NCBI RefSeq assembly: GCF_004360145.1
Contig: NZ_ML178718.1
Span: forward strand, 20,172 to 84,171
Length of the DNA stretch: 64,000 bases
Source of the DNA: Aliiroseovarius marinus
Lineage (GTDB): Bacteria > Pseudomonadota > Alphaproteobacteria > Rhodobacterales > Rhodobacteraceae
Direction: 5' to 3'
Position 1 is the stretch's first letter. Every line of letters starts with the position of its first letter. Below, piece after piece: positions 54,942 through 64,000 of this stretch. The translations under genes were made by a program, and so were the position numbers. The notes beneath the pieces are model-generated. The model did no database searches. It saw nothing but the letters and a program-made list of their open reading frames with translations, and had not been told where the DNA came from.

Positions 54942-55835
54942 ATGGACTGGGATAAGCTCAGAATATTTCACGCCGTTGCGGATGCAGGATCGCTGACCCA
55001 TGCGGGCGACGCGCTTCATTTGTCCCAATCAGCCGTCTCGCGCCAAATTCGCGCGCTCGAGGAAGGGCTGAACGCCACCCTATTTCACCGCCATGCGCGC
55101 GGATTGATTCTGACCGAGCAGGGTGAGTTGCTGTTTGACGCGACCAAGGCAATGAACCAGCGCCTAGAAGCTGCCGTTGCCCGTATTCGGGACAGCAAGG
55201 AAGAGGTATTTGGCGAGCTGCGCGTCACCACAACCACTGCTTTTGGCTCGATGTGGTTGGCCCCGCGCCTGCCCAAGCTCTATGAAGCCTATCCCGATTT
55301 GCGCATTGACTTGATGCTAGAAGAACGCGTTTTGGACCTGCCCATGCGCGAGGCGGATGTGGCCATTCGCATGAAAGAACCCAGCCAACCCGACCTGATC
55401 CGCAAACGGTTGATGGACGTGCACATGCGTCTTTACGCGACACCCAGCTATCTAGAGGCCAACGGCACGCCCGAAACGCTTGAGGATCTGTCGAAGTTTC
55501 GCCTGATCTGCCAGAACACGTCCGCCGCGCAAGTCAGCGCAGGGGCCGCTCTGGTGCGCGAGCTTCTAACCTATGATGTCGGATCGCTTTTAACAGTGAA
55601 CAACTATTTCGGCGTGCTGCAATCCGTCCTGAACGATCTGGGGATCGGCGTTCTGCCCGACTATATCACGCATGACTTCCCACAGCTGACGCGTGTCCTG
55701 CCCGAAGTTGAAAGCAAGGACATCCCGGTTTATTTGGCCTACCCCGAGGAACTGCGCGCCTCGAAACGGATCGAGGCATTTCGCGATTTCGTCATGGAAG
55801 AACTGATGGAACAGCGGCGCGCTGCACAAAAATAA
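54942..55835 (+). CDS. LysR-family regulator, probable regulator of the divergent oxidoreductase
   Basis: The 297-residue protein starts MDWDKLRIFHAVADAGSLTH and has a typical LysR winged helix (about 3-62, LSQSAVSRQIRALEEGLN) with a type 2 periplasmic-binding-fold effector domain (about 88-290). The ATG at 54942 aligns with the family N-terminus; the frame opens 17 codons earlier. Two LysR-type operators lie in the 195-base divergent region. Confidence 0.92.
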   Translation: MDWDKLRIFHAVADAGSLTHAGDALHLSQSAVSRQIRALEEGLNATLFHRHARGLILTEQGELLFDATKAMNQRLEAAVARIRDSKEEVFGELRVTTTTAFGSMWLAPRLPKLYEAYPDLRIDLMLEERVLDLPMREADVAIRMKEPSQPDLIRKRLMDVHMRLYATPSYLEANGTPETLEDLSKFRLICQNTSAAQVSAGAALVRELLTYDVGSLLTVNNYFGVLQSVLNDLGIGVLPDYITHDFPQLTRVLPEVESKDIPVYLAYPEELRASKRIEAFRDFVMEELMEQRRAAQK

Positions 55836-56302
55836 GGCAGATGAAAGTGATTCTAACTGGTGCTGATTAGCAACAGTTTCACCTTCCGCCACCGCCAGTT
55901 CTGTATACAATTGTCTACCGAATATCGCTCGTAAACCGCTATAATTGCAGGCATTCTTTAAAAGACCGCTCAACATTAGCGCGTTTCCACCCGAAATCCG
56001 GAAAAAGACATGCAGAAAATGCATAGCTGCAATGCAGCATTTTTCCTTGATGCGACTCATCCCGGCACCTAAATCAAGCTCAAAGCCGATGGTTGAGCAT
56101 CGCTCTTATCGGTTTTTACCTCCCTGTTGGACTTGGCCGGGCTTTGCCCGGCCTTTTTTTTGCCCGAACGCCCCATGTTCCTGCAAAACAAGGCATCCAG
56201 ACCCTTTCCCAATCGCCCCCCTTCCCCTAAAAGGCGCAGCAACTGACTTTGATATCGTGCGTGCGCGAGTCGATGTCGCTGCAACGCCGAAGGGGACCCC
56301 GC
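55836..56302 (+). other. 467-base region between LysR and purL; possible small RNA
   Basis: No protein of note is encoded. A TATAAT box lies at 55940-55945 but without a well-spaced -35. A dyad near 56016-56042 (AAAATGC ... GCATTTT followed by T and C) may end the LysR transcript. A strong terminator sits at 56135-56163. Transcription from the TATAAT box to that terminator would give an RNA of about 200 bases. The region from 56164 to 56302 should hold the purL promoter. Confidence 0.4.
56135..56163 (+). terminator. Strong intrinsic terminator upstream of purL
   Basis: GGCCGGGC (56135-56142) pairs with GCCCGGCC (56146-56153) around TTT, followed by eight or nine T. It is 300 bases from the LysR stop and 140 bases before purL, so it more likely ends a non-coding or leader transcript than the LysR mRNA. 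Confidence 0.9.
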
Positions 56303-58462
56303 ATGAGCGAGCCGAAAATCACCACTGATCTGATTGAAGCACATGGCCTGAAGCCGGATGAGTACGAGTTGATCCTCGAAATCATCGGACGCGAACCGAC
56401 CTTCACCGAGCTTGGAATTTTCTCGGCCATGTGGAACGAGCACTGTTCCTATAAGTCGTCGAAAAAATGGCTGCGCACCCTGCCGACCGAAGGCCCTCAG
56501 GTGATCTGTGGTCCGGGCGAAAACGCGGGCATCGTGGATATCGGCGACGGTCAGGCCATCGTGTTCAAGATGGAAAGCCACAACCACCCCTCGTACATCG
56601 AGCCCTACCAAGGTGCGGCCACCGGCGTGGGCGGCATTCTGCGTGACGTCTTCACCATGGGCGCTCGCCCGATTGCCGCGATGAACGCGCTCAGCTTTGG
56701 CGAGGTGGATCACCCCAAGACCAAGCGTCTGGTCAACGGTGTGGTTGAAGGCATCGGCGGATACGGCAACTGCTTTGGTGTTCCGAATGTGGGCGGTGAA
56801 GTCCGCTTCCACCCGGCCTATAACGGCAACTGCCTTGTGAACGCTTTCGCTGCCGGTCTGGCGGACGCAGACAAGATTTTCTATTCGGCCGCATCGGGCG
56901 TCGGTATGCCCGTCGTGTATCTTGGCGCAAAAACCGGCCGCGACGGCGTTGGCGGTGCAACTATGGCCTCGGCCGAATTCGACGATACCATCGAAGACAA
57001 GCGTCCCACCGTTCAGGTCGGCGACCCCTTCACTGAAAAACGTCTGATGGAAGCTACGCTGGAGCTGATGCAAACCGGCGCCGTGATCTCGATCCAAGAC
57101 ATGGGCGCGGCTGGTCTGACCTGCTCGGCTGTCGAGATGGGCGACAAGGGTGGTCTGGGCGTCAAGCTGAACCTCGAAGACGTTCCGCAGCGCGAAGACA
57201 ACATGACCGCCTACGAGATGATGCTGTCCGAAAGCCAAGAGCGAATGTTGATGGTTCTGAAGCCGGAACTGGAAGCAGAAGCCCGCGCTGTGTTCGAAAA
57301 GTGGGATCTGGACTTCGCCATCGTCGGTGAAACCATCGCCGAAGACCGCTTCCTGATCATGCATCACGGCGAGGTCAAAGCCGACCTGCCGCTGTCGCCC
57401 CTGTCGGGCCGCGCCCCTGAATATGACCGTCCGTGGGTCGAGACTCCTGCGGCAGAAGAACTGGCTGATGTGCCGGAGATCGACGCGATCGACGGCCTGA
57501 AAGCGCTGATTGGCTCGGCCAACCACGCCGCCAAGCAGTGGGTCTATGAACAATATGACCACATGGTTATGGCTGACACCGTGCGTGCCCCCGGTCTGGG
57601 TGCAGGCATCGTGCGCGTGCATGGCACCGACAAGGCCGTGGCCTTCACCTCGGACGTGACGCCGCGCTATGTGAAAGCCAACCCGCTGGAAGGTGGCCGT
57701 CAGGCCGTGGCCGAAGCTTACCGTAACCTGACCGCTGTTGGCGCCAAGCCGCTGGCCACCACCGACAACCTGAACTTCGGCAATCCCGAAAAGCCCGAAA
57801 TCATGGGCCAGTTCGTCGGCGCCATCAAAGGCATCGGCGAGGCTGTGGCCGCGCTGGACGTGCCGATCGTCTCGGGCAACGTCTCGCTTTATAACGAGAC
57901 TGACGGCCAGGCGATCCTGCCGACCCCGACCATCGGTGCCGTGGGCCTGCTGGACAGCCTTGATGACATGATTGGCGGTGTTGCTCGCGAAGGTCACGTG
58001 GCACTGGTCGTCGGCGAAACCAACGGACATCTGGGCCAATCCGCCCTGCTGGCCGAAGTCTTCAACCGCGAAGACGGCGACGCACCGCATGTGGATCTGG
58101 ACGCCGAGAAGCGCAATGGCGACTTCATCCGCGCCAACCGCGCGCTGATCAAAGCCTGTTCGGACCTGTCGGACGGTGGTCTGGCCTTGGCTGCGTTCGA
58201 GATGGCGGAAGCTGGCGAAGTTGGTGTCCAACTGGACGCCTCGGATACGCCCACCCTGTTTGGTGAAGATCAGGCGCGCTATCTGGTGGCCTGTAACTTT
58301 GATCAGGCCGAGGCGCTGATGATCGAAGCTGGCCGCGCTGGCGTTCCGATCACCACGGTTGGCCGTTTCACCGGCGACAGCGTGAAGATGGGCGGTTCGG
58401 AAGCCCCTCTGGCGGAACTGGCCCAGATCTTCCGCACCGGTTTCGATCAGGCGCATTCGTAA
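56303..58462 (+). CDS. purL: Phosphoribosylformylglycinamidine synthase subunit PurL
   Basis: PurL is the ATP-dependent synthetase of step 4 of purine biosynthesis, acting with PurQ and PurS. At 719 residues it is the small (three-subunit) form. Motifs include [18 protein letters not shown], the phosphate-binding [37 protein letters not shown] and [16 protein letters not shown]. The ATG at 56303 has AGGGG upstream; the open frame extends 18 codons further. The next ORF starts directly after the stop. Confidence 0.96.
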   Translation: MSEPKITTDLIEAHGLKPDEYELILEIIGREPTFTELGIFSAMWNEHCSYKSSKKWLRTLPTEGPQVICGPGENAGIVDIGDGQAIVFKMESHNHPSYIEPYQGAATGVGGILRDVFTMGARPIAAMNALSFGEVDHPKTKRLVNGVVEGIGGYGNCFGVPNVGGEVRFHPAYNGNCLVNAFAAGLADADKIFYSAASGVGMPVVYLGAKTGRDGVGGATMASAEFDDTIEDKRPTVQVGDPFTEKRLMEATLELMQTGAVISIQDMGAAGLTCSAVEMGDKGGLGVKLNLEDVPQREDNMTAYEMMLSESQERMLMVLKPELEAEARAVFEKWDLDFAIVGETIAEDRFLIMHHGEVKADLPLSPLSGRAPEYDRPWVETPAAEELADVPEIDAIDGLKALIGSANHAAKQWVYEQYDHMVMADTVRAPGLGAGIVRVHGTDKAVAFTSDVTPRYVKANPLEGGRQAVAEAYRNLTAVGAKPLATTDNLNFGNPEKPEIMGQFVGAIKGIGEAVAALDVPIVSGNVSLYNETDGQAILPTPTIGAVGLLDSLDDMIGGVAREGHVALVVGETNGHLGQSALLAEVFNREDGDAPHVDLDAEKRNGDFIRANRALIKACSDLSDGGLALAAFEMAEAGEVGVQLDASDTPTLFGEDQARYLVACNFDQAEALMIEAGRAGVPITTVGRFTGDSVKMGGSEAPLAELAQIFRTGFDQAHS

Positions 58463-59002
58463 ATGACAGGCCCGGTGCCACTGGCGCAGGATCCTTCGAC
58501 GCTGACCGCTGATTGTGCGGGCTGTTTGGGGCTGTGCTGCGTGTCTCCGGGCTTTGACGCAGGCGATGACTTCGCTTTCGACAAACGTGCGCTTGCGCCC
58601 TGCCGCCACCTTGGCCCGGACAACCTATGCCGCATCCATGAAACCCTGTCCGATCAGGGCTTTCCGGGCTGTGCCAAGTTCGACTGCAAGGGCGCAGGGC
58701 AATATGTGACTCAGCAAATCTTCCCGCGCAAACGCTGGCGCAAGGATCGCGAGACGCTGGAAGCCATTTCCGAGGCCTATCGCCGGATGCGTGCCGTCTG
58801 TGACATGGCCGAGCTTCTGCATCTGGCCGCGCGCTTGCCGCTCTCTGCCACGCAAGAGGCCGCCCGCCGTGACATGCTGGATCGCCTACTACCGGACCCT
58901 GCATGGACCGCCGACGACTTGGCCCAAGCCGAGGAAACCGGGCTTCTGTCTGACGCCCGCGCCGTTCTGACCAGTTTTCGTGATGCCGCATTGCGCCGCT
59001 AG
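58463..59002 (+). CDS. Small Cys-rich protein after purL
   Basis: The 179-residue protein has two Cys clusters: DCAGCLGLCC (about 17-26) and a later series with PCRHLGPDNLCRI, GFPGCAKFDCKGAGQ. This resembles the Cys-rich N-terminal domain (CxxCxGLCC with CTIHxxLxxRGFPGC) found before pentapeptide repeats in other bacteria, but here no pentapeptide repeats follow. It may bind a metal or Fe-S cluster. It begins at the base after the purL stop and so is probably translated by coupling. Confidence 0.78.
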   Translation: MTGPVPLAQDPSTLTADCAGCLGLCCVSPGFDAGDDFAFDKRALAPCRHLGPDNLCRIHETLSDQGFPGCAKFDCKGAGQYVTQQIFPRKRWRKDRETLEAISEAYRRMRAVCDMAELLHLAARLPLSATQEAARRDMLDRLLPDPAWTADDLAQAEETGLLSDARAVLTSFRDAALRR

Positions 59003-59061
59003 GCCTTGCAGCCCCCCTGCCCCACACATAAGTTAAACAAAACAAATACGAGGTTTCGCCC

Positions 59062-59298
59062 ATGGCCATGGAAGCATCCAAAATCGAAGACCTGATCCGC
59101 GCAGGTTTTCCCAACGCCCAGATCACCATCACCGATCTGGCGGGGGACGGGAACCATTGGGCGGCCGAGGTCGTGGATGAAAGCTTCCGCGACATGAACC
59201 GCGTACAGCAACAACGCGCCGTGAACGCCACCGTGCGCGAGCAAATCGACAGTGGCGAACTGCACGCGCTGGCGCTGACCACCAAGGTTCCAGAATAA
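59062..59298 (+). CDS. BolA-family protein
   Basis: BolA proteins pair with monothiol glutaredoxins to bind and move [2Fe-2S] clusters. The 78 residues show the BolA fold motif VVDESFRDMNRVQQQRAVNATVREQI and the conserved His near HALALTTKVPE. The shorter start at 59068 is also possible (two ATG codons). The partner grxD is directly downstream. Confidence 0.92.
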   Translation: MAMEASKIEDLIRAGFPNAQITITDLAGDGNHWAAEVVDESFRDMNRVQQQRAVNATVREQIDSGELHALALTTKVPE

Positions 59299-59370
59299 TC
59301 ACTCTTCTGCTCAATGAGCGGCCTGACACAACAGATCAACGAATGCGCCTCGGCGCGTAAGGAAAATGAC

Positions 59371-59733
59371 ATGACCGACGCAAAAACTCGCATCGACGAA
59401 ACCGTCAAAGCCAATGACGTGGTGCTTTATATGAAGGGCACGAAAGAGATGCCGCAATGCGGGTTCTCGTCCCGCGTGGCTGGCGTTCTGAATTACATGG
59501 GCGTGGACTATGCCGATGTGAACGTACTGGCGGATGAAGAAATCCGTTCGGGCATCAAGGAGTATTCCGACTGGCCGACCATCCCGCAGCTTTACGTCAA
59601 AGGCGAGTTCGTGGGCGGTTGTGACATCGTGACCGAGATGACCCTGTCGGGCGAGCTGGACACTTTGTTTTCTGACAACGGTGTGGCGTTTGACAAAGAC
59701 GCTGCTGACAAGATCCGCGAAGCCAACGCCTAA
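59371..59733 (+). CDS. grxD: Monothiol glutaredoxin GrxD
   Basis: A CGFS-type glutaredoxin that carries [2Fe-2S] clusters bound with glutathione and a partner Cys. The 120 residues have Cys30 in the [14 protein letters not shown] motif, then [25 protein letters not shown] at 59371 with AAGGA upstream. It lies 72 bases after bolA. Confidence 0.96.
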   Translation: MTDAKTRIDETVKANDVVLYMKGTKEMPQCGFSSRVAGVLNYMGVDYADVNVLADEEIRSGIKEYSDWPTIPQLYVKGEFVGGCDIVTEMTLSGELDTLFSDNGVAFDKDAADKIREANA

Positions 59734-59736
59734 GGG

Positions 59737-59810
59737 ATCAGGGGCGCTGCCCCCGCATGATTTTCCTTTGGAAATTCATGCTCCCCCGGGATATTTCAGA
59801 CAAGAAAAAG
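59737..59810. repeat. Intergenic repeat, copy B
   Basis: Read on the minus strand: CTTTTTCTTGTCTG, AAATATCCCGGGG, an inner hairpin and GGGGGCAGCGCCCC. It has the same blocks in the same order as 36455-36520, with a longer middle. It lies between grxD and zapA. Confidence 0.6.
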
Positions 59811-59842
59811 GCGCGTCGAGTTTTCGGCGCGCCTTTGTTTTT
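59805..59842. terminator. Bidirectional terminator between grxD and zapA
   Basis: AAAGGCGCG (59807-59815) pairs with CGCGCCTTT (59828-59836). An A run lies to the left and TGTTTTTG to the right. Confidence 0.85.
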
Positions 59843-59858
59843 GTTGGATTATCTGGGA

Positions 59859-60248
59859 TTAGTCCGCCTTGAGGCGTTCCTCGACCGAGGCGGCCATGGC
59901 TTCGGTCCGGGCCGCGATTTCAGCCAATGTATCCGTGACCGACGCGGGCACCACCGGCACCTCGACCTTCTGAGGTCCAGCGTTTTTCAGCGCTTCAATT
60001 TCGCGCTCCAGCTCGGCCACCCGGCGTTCTGTCAGTTTGACCTTGTCTTCCATCCCGGCGGTTTTGTCGGCCAGCATCAGGCCGGACATCAACAGCATGC
60101 GGCTTTCGGTCAGGTTTGAAATCTGGCTAACCAGCACAGCGGCTTCGGTGTCCAGCATCGCCGCTGCGGCTTTCAGGAAATGCTCTTCGCCTTCCTGACA
60201 GGCCACTTCAAAGCTGCGGCTGCCGATCGTGATCATGACGTCAGGCAT
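59859..60248 (-). CDS. zapA: Cell division protein ZapA
   Basis: ZapA binds and bundles FtsZ filaments at the septum. The 129 residues begin MPDVMITIGSRSFEVACQEGEEHFLKAAAAML and continue with SNLTESRMLLMSGLMLADKTAGME and a coiled coil (about 65-90). It overlaps the end of the upstream coiled-coil gene by eight bases. Confidence 0.9.
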   Translation of the reverse strand: MPDVMITIGSRSFEVACQEGEEHFLKAAAAMLDTEAAVLVSQISNLTESRMLLMSGLMLADKTAGMEDKVKLTERRVAELEREIEALKNAGPQKVEVPVVPASVTDTLAEIAARTEAMAASVEERLKAD

Positions 60249-60744
60249 GAGGCTCCTCCTCGGTTACAGGGGTGGCATCGGCTGCGGCCATGGCGGTCAG
60301 CTCGCTGAGAACGGCGTCCAGTTCGGCCCGATCTGCCTGCTGCGTCGCGCGCAAGGCGGACAGTTCGGCGCCCATCGCCTCGTTGATCAGCGCAGGCTCC
60401 ACCACTCCGGTGGCGGCAGCGGCCCGCAAGGCGTCGTTCGAGTTGCGCAGCTCTTGATTGCTTTGGCGCAGCGCATCAGCCGAAGCTTCGGCCTGCGCAA
60501 GCTGTGCCTGTAGTTGAGACAGCGCGTTCTCAACAACAACCAGCTTCTCGCTCATCTGGTCCTTCAGCGTCGACAGACGTTCGTTCAGTTGCGCGTTTGC
60601 CGTGCGTTCCTCGTCCAACTGCCGGTTCAGCGCGTCGACCTCATCGGCGTTTCCGGCCGGTTGGTCTGCCCATTTATCAAGCCCCGCGTTAATCCGCTCC
60701 AGCGCCGTTGTAATGCGCGTCTCGAGTTCGGAGATATCACTCAT
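60241..60744 (-). CDS. Coiled-coil protein encoded with zapA
   Basis: The 167-residue product is almost entirely heptad-like (ELETRITTALERINAGLDKW, then ALNRQLDEERTANAQLNERL, then QLQAQLAQAEASADALRQSN), with a Pro/Thr/Glu C-terminus. No catalytic motif or membrane segment is visible. Its overlap with zapA and coiled-coil nature suggest a role in division similar to ZapB, but there is no direct evidence for this. Confidence 0.78.
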   Translation of the reverse strand: MSDISELETRITTALERINAGLDKWADQPAGNADEVDALNRQLDEERTANAQLNERLSTLKDQMSEKLVVVENALSQLQAQLAQAEASADALRQSNQELRNSNDALRAAAATGVVEPALINEAMGAELSALRATQQADRAELDAVLSELTAMAAADATPVTEEEPHA

Positions 60745-60944
60745 AATATGCCCTGTTTAATTCGCTCGCTTCGATCTTGTCACAAGCCTGCCAAACACTC
60801 AACGCCCAGTGGCACTTCGGCGCAGTCAATCGCGATTCGTCGCCAGATCTTGTGCAATTGGTAGAAATCGGGCTGTAACGTCCCGCTCATGGACGCAATA
60901 ACAGACACATAGCCCCGCCAAACCGCCCCAAAGCCTTGCTTTGC

Positions 60945-60972
60945 TTGACCCAACCGGCAGGCCTGCTATCAG
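60945..60972 (+). promoter_or_regulatory. Candidate sigma70-type promoter of tkt
   Basis: TTGACC (60945-60950), 16 bases, TATCAG (60967-60972). A start near 60979 would leave a 28-base leader before the TTG at 61007, and it rules out the earlier in-frame TTG at 60941. Confidence 0.5.
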
Positions 60973-61006
60973 GGGCCAATCTTTACTTAGCCAAAGGACT
61001 CGGACC

Positions 61007-63031
61007 TTGGATATCGCTGCTCTTGCCAAAGCACACCCCGATCACTGGAAAAAAGCCGCCGCGATCCGCGCCTTGACGCTGGATGCCGTTGCTGCCGCCA
61101 ATTCCGGCCACTCCGGCATGCCGATGGGCATGGCCGATGTGGCAACCGTGCTGTTCGAAAACCACCTGAAGTTTGACCCCGCAGCCCCGCGCTGGGAAGA
61201 CCGCGACCGGTTCATCCTGTCGGCGGGTCACGGCTCGATGCTGATCTATTCGCTGCTTTATCTGACGGGCTACAAAGACGTCACGCTGGACCAGATCAAG
61301 AACTTCCGACAGTGGGGCGCAATCACTGCGGGCCATCCGGAATACGGCCACGTGTCGGGTGTCGAGACCACCACCGGCCCGCTGGGTCAGGGCATTGCCA
61401 ACGCGGTTGGTTTCGCAATGGCGGAAGAGATCCAGCGCGCGCATTTCGGCAAGAAGATCGTTGACCACCACACCTATGTCATCGCAGGCGACGGCTGCCT
61501 GATGGAAGGCATCAGCCAAGAGGCCATCGGCCTTGCCGGGCGTCACGAGCTGTCGAAGCTGATCGTTCTGTGGGACAACAACGACATCACCATCGACGGT
61601 AAAGTGTCGCTGTCCGATCGCACCGATCAGGTTCAGCGTTTCAAGGCTTCGGGCTGGCACGTGCAGGAAATCGACGGCCACGATCCCGAACAGATCGACG
61701 CCGCCATCACCAAGGCGAAATCGACCAACAAGCCGTCGATGATCGCGTGCAAGACGCATATCGCTCTGGGCCACGCGGCACAGGATACCTCGAAAGGTCA
61801 CGGCGCACTGACCGATGCCGAGCAGCTGGCTGCCGCCAAAGACGTTTATGGCGCACCTCAAGGTGCCTTTGAAGTCCCTGCTGACGTGAAAGCGCAGTGG
61901 GAAGCCATGGGGTCGCGCGGCGCTGAAGCACGCGCTGAATGGGACGCACGCTTCGCCAGCATTTCGGACCGCAAGCAGGGCGAGTTCAAACGCGCCTATG
62001 CACTGGACGCCCCGAAGAAGCTGGCCTCGGTAGTGCGCAAGCTGAAGAAAGAGATTGCCGAGAGCAAACCCGCCGTTGCGACCCGCAAGTCGTCGGAAAT
62101 GGCCCTGTCGGTGATCAACCCGGTGATGCCGGAAACCGTAGGCGGCTCGGCTGACCTGACCGGTTCGAACAACACCAAAACTGGTGATCTGGGCATCTTT
62201 GACACCGACAACCGTGGTGGCCGCTACGTCTATTGGGGCATCCGCGAGCACGGCATGGCCGCTGCAATGAACGGCATGGCCCTGCATGGCGGCATCCGCC
62301 CCTATGGTGGCACCTTCTTTGTCTTCACCGACTATGCCCGTCCCTCGATGCGTTTGGCTGCACTGATGGGCATCCCGACCGTATTCGTGATGACCCACGA
62401 TTCGATCGGCGTTGGCGAAGATGGCCCGACCCACCAGCCGGTCGAGCATCTGTCGATCTGCCGCGCGACCCCGAACAGCTACACCTTCCGCCCGGCGGAC
62501 ACGGTGGAAACGGCGGAAGCTTGGGAAATTGCACTGACCGAGAAAGAGACGCCCTCGACCCTGGTTCTGACCCGTCAAAACCTGCCGACCGTCCGCACCG
62601 ACTACAAACAGAAGAACCTGACCGCTCAAGGTGGGTACGTTCTGGCCGATGCGGAAGCTGGCAAGCGTCAGGTGATCCTGATCGCGACCGGTTCGGAAGT
62701 GTCGCTGGCGATGGAAGCCCGTGCACAGCTGGAAGCCCAAGGCATCGGCACCCGCGTTGTCTCGATGCCCTGTATGGAGCTGTTTGCCCAGCAAGACGAA
62801 GCCTATCGCCGCAAGGTTCTGCCCGCTGGTCCCGTACGTGTTGGTGTCGAAGCCGCCGTCCGCGATGGCGGATGGGACAAGCTGTTGCTGGGTGAGCGCG
62901 GCCGCGAAGCCAAGCAAGCCTTCGTCGGCATGACCAGCTTTGGCGCCTCGGCCCCGGCTGGCGTTCTGTTCGAACAGTTTGGCATCACCACCGACAACGT
63001 CGTGGCAAAAGCAAAAGAGCTTCTGGGCTAA
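61007..63031 (+). CDS. tkt: Transketolase
   Basis: A thiamine-diphosphate enzyme of the pentose phosphate and Calvin-type pathways, moving two-carbon units between sugar phosphates. The 674-residue product has [20 protein letters not shown], the TPP motif region [14 protein letters not shown], the pyrimidine domain with [19 protein letters not shown] and a C-terminal domain (about 540-674). I choose the TTG at 61007 because AAAGGA lies eight bases upstream and the length fits. It is divergent from the zapA gene pair. Confidence 0.96.
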   Translation: MDIAALAKAHPDHWKKAAAIRALTLDAVAAANSGHSGMPMGMADVATVLFENHLKFDPAAPRWEDRDRFILSAGHGSMLIYSLLYLTGYKDVTLDQIKNFRQWGAITAGHPEYGHVSGVETTTGPLGQGIANAVGFAMAEEIQRAHFGKKIVDHHTYVIAGDGCLMEGISQEAIGLAGRHELSKLIVLWDNNDITIDGKVSLSDRTDQVQRFKASGWHVQEIDGHDPEQIDAAITKAKSTNKPSMIACKTHIALGHAAQDTSKGHGALTDAEQLAAAKDVYGAPQGAFEVPADVKAQWEAMGSRGAEARAEWDARFASISDRKQGEFKRAYALDAPKKLASVVRKLKKEIAESKPAVATRKSSEMALSVINPVMPETVGGSADLTGSNNTKTGDLGIFDTDNRGGRYVYWGIREHGMAAAMNGMALHGGIRPYGGTFFVFTDYARPSMRLAALMGIPTVFVMTHDSIGVGEDGPTHQPVEHLSICRATPNSYTFRPADTVETAEAWEIALTEKETPSTLVLTRQNLPTVRTDYKQKNLTAQGGYVLADAEAGKRQVILIATGSEVSLAMEARAQLEAQGIGTRVVSMPCMELFAQQDEAYRRKVLPAGPVRVGVEAAVRDGGWDKLLLGERGREAKQAFVGMTSFGASAPAGVLFEQFGITTDNVVAKAKELLG

Positions 63032-63086
63032 GCCTGGGCCAGTATTTCGACCAGTTTTCTGCACAGAAGCCGGTCTAGATCTTCGA

Positions 63087-63119
63087 AACGCCCCGCCAAT
63101 TGGTGGGGCGTTTTCTTTA
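63087..63119 (+). terminator. Intrinsic terminator of tkt
   Basis: AACGCCCCGCC (63087-63097) pairs with GGTGGGGCGTT (63102-63112, one G-T pair) around AATT, followed by TTCTTT. Confidence 0.88.
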
Positions 63120-63179
63120 TGCCTTTTAAACCTGTCCCAGATCGGACAGTCTGCGCCTGTTTTATCAAAGGATGCCAAC

Positions 63180-63992
63180 GTGCTGTCAGCTCTTAGCGAA
63201 AATCATCGTGGCGCGCTGTTCATGGTCTTCGCCATGGGCGCATTTGCGCTTGAAGATATGGCGCTGAAGGCCGCAGCCCGCGATATCCCAATCGGACAGG
63301 CGGTTGCGCTGTTTGGGTTGGGTGGTTTGGTTGTCTTTGCGATGGTCGCCCGCGCACAGGGGACGCGGATCTTCCACGCGGATCTACGCTCGCCCGTTCT
63401 GATCTGGCGGTCGCTGTCCGAGATCGCAGGACGCATGTTCTACGCGCTGGCGATTGCTCTGACCCCGCTGTCCAGCGCCTCGGCCATCTTGCAGGCAACG
63501 CCTCTAGTCGTCGCTTTAGGGGCGGTCGTTTTCTTCAAAGAACAAGTTGGCATGCGCCGCTGGCTGGCCATCTTCGTCGGTTTCATCGGGGTTCTGATGA
63601 TCCTGCGCCCGGGTCTTGACGCGTTTGACCCTCTGTCGATCTTCGCGGTGCTTGGGATGCTCGGTTTCGCCGGTCGCGATCTGGCCACCCGCGCCAGCCC
63701 AGCAACATTGAACGCGGCGCAGTTGGGTGTGGCTGGGTTCGCGGTTCTGACTGTGTCTGGGCTGGTCTTGATGGCCGGTTCTGGAGAGGTTGGTCCCATG
63801 ACACCCGCGGCCAGCGGATACATCATGCTGACCATTGTGTGCGGCGTTCTTGCTTATGGCGCGCTGACTTTAGCCATGCGGACCGGAGAGGTCTCGGTCG
63901 TCACGCCGTTCCGTTATTCCCGGCTTCTGTTCGCGCTTATTCTGGGCGTCGTGGTGTTCCATGTCAAGGGCGGCGCAAAAGTGGGCCAGTAG
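63180..63992 (+). pseudogene. EamA/RhaT-family permease, 3' end cut by an insertion sequence
   Basis: A drug/metabolite-exporter type membrane protein with about nine of the usual ten helices: GALFMVFAMGAFALEDMALK, VALFGLGGLVVFAMVA, FYALAIALTPLSSASAILQA and the second repeat ending VSVVTPFRYSRLLFALILGVVVF. A GTG start at 63180 has AAAGGA upstream. At residue 261 the normal sequence (usually another 25-35 residues with a last helix) stops: the frame runs into HVKGGAKVGQ and a stop encoded by DNA resembling an IS21-family end. The function before disruption was probably export of a small molecule. The truncated product may be non-functional. Confidence 0.8.
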
Positions 63993-64000
63993 GGCGGCGT
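63962..64000. mobile_element. Left end of a probable IS21-family insertion sequence (rest outside window)
   Basis: The sequence from 63962 starts TGTCAAGGGCGGCGCAAAAG and contains two copies of GGGCGGCG at 63968-63975 and 63992-63999, 24 bases apart. IS21-type ends begin TG and carry repeated GGCGGCG-CAAAA-GTGG-CCA blocks like this. The EamA gene breaks exactly here. Transposase (IstA/IstB) genes would be beyond the window, so the identity is by end sequence only. Confidence 0.68.

Noticed and set aside
56069..58609. 846-residue minus-strand open frame
   Set aside because: Antisense to purL and the Cys-rich gene; no recognisable domains.
60941..61006. Upstream TTG start of transketolase
   Set aside because: It lies at the -35 element of the likely promoter, and the TTG at 61007 has the correctly spaced AAAGGA.
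60983..63178. 731-residue minus-strand open frame
   Set aside because: Antisense to transketolase; no domains and would overlap the tkt terminator.
1..64000. CRISPR arrays, rRNA operons, prophage
   Set aside because: No regularly spaced direct repeats, rRNA-like tracts or phage structural genes were seen in any part of the window.

Overview
The window is a gene-dense, high-GC chromosomal segment, almost certainly from a member of the Rhodobacteraceae (Roseobacter group, Alphaproteobacteria). The evidence is the ruvCAB / ybgC-tolQRAB-pal-cpoB-tilS-ftsH order, alphaproteobacterial DUF2842 and DUF2065 proteins, the hflK-hflC-degP string, a fused indolepyruvate ferredoxin oxidoreductase, argC-ccmE-ccmF-ccmH, and a holin of the type used by Rhodobacter gene transfer agents. 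No rRNA, tRNA, CRISPR array or prophage was found. Protein starts were re-chosen from Shine-Dalgarno position, overlaps and family length where the longest reading frame looked too long.

Region by region. 1-11.9 kb (all minus): ruvC-ruvA-ruvB, an unnamed conserved gene, thpR, ybgC, the Tol-Pal envelope system tolQ-tolR-tolA-tolB-pal-cpoB, then tilS and ftsH, which runs off the left edge. 12.2-16.7 kb: a small DUF1127 protein facing a DegP-type periplasmic protease, and the HflK/HflC membrane complex with two small conserved proteins. 16.8-24.6 kb: glutathione reductase, rpiA, a glutathione S-transferase, a YbaN-like membrane protein, sdaA, thiamine pyrophosphokinase and a 664-residue acidic protein of unknown function. 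24.7-28.7 kb: DUF2842, purA, secG, pyrG. 28.8-30.7 kb: two TerB-family genes flanking a secreted protein and a DUF1330 protein. 30.9-34.2 kb: a polar amino-acid ABC transporter (ATPase, binding protein, two permeases). 34.3-37.5 kb: a class I glutamine amidotransferase, a DegT-type aminotransferase and a LysR regulator. 37.6-42.6 kb: comEC, gltX, gltA. 42.6-51.3 kb (minus): an enoyl-CoA hydratase, ccmH, ccmF, a five-gene overlapping cassette including endolysin and holin, ccmE, argC, murI and an acyltransferase. 51.3-55.8 kb: the 1138-residue indolepyruvate oxidoreductase and a divergent LysR gene. 56.3-63.0 kb: purL, a Cys-rich protein, bolA, grxD, zapA with a coiled-coil neighbour, and transketolase. 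The right edge holds an EamA-type permease gene cut by what looks like the end of an IS21-family insertion sequence.

Most genes are core housekeeping. The least ordinary parts are the lysis cassette inside the cytochrome c maturation operon (GH108 endolysin with an EF-hand-like loop, a GTA-type three-TM holin, and a second small BhlA-like membrane protein), the insertion-sequence end at the right border, paired LysR-type operators before the indolepyruvate oxidoreductase, an inverted repeat around the pyrG promoter, and two copies of an intergenic repeat.
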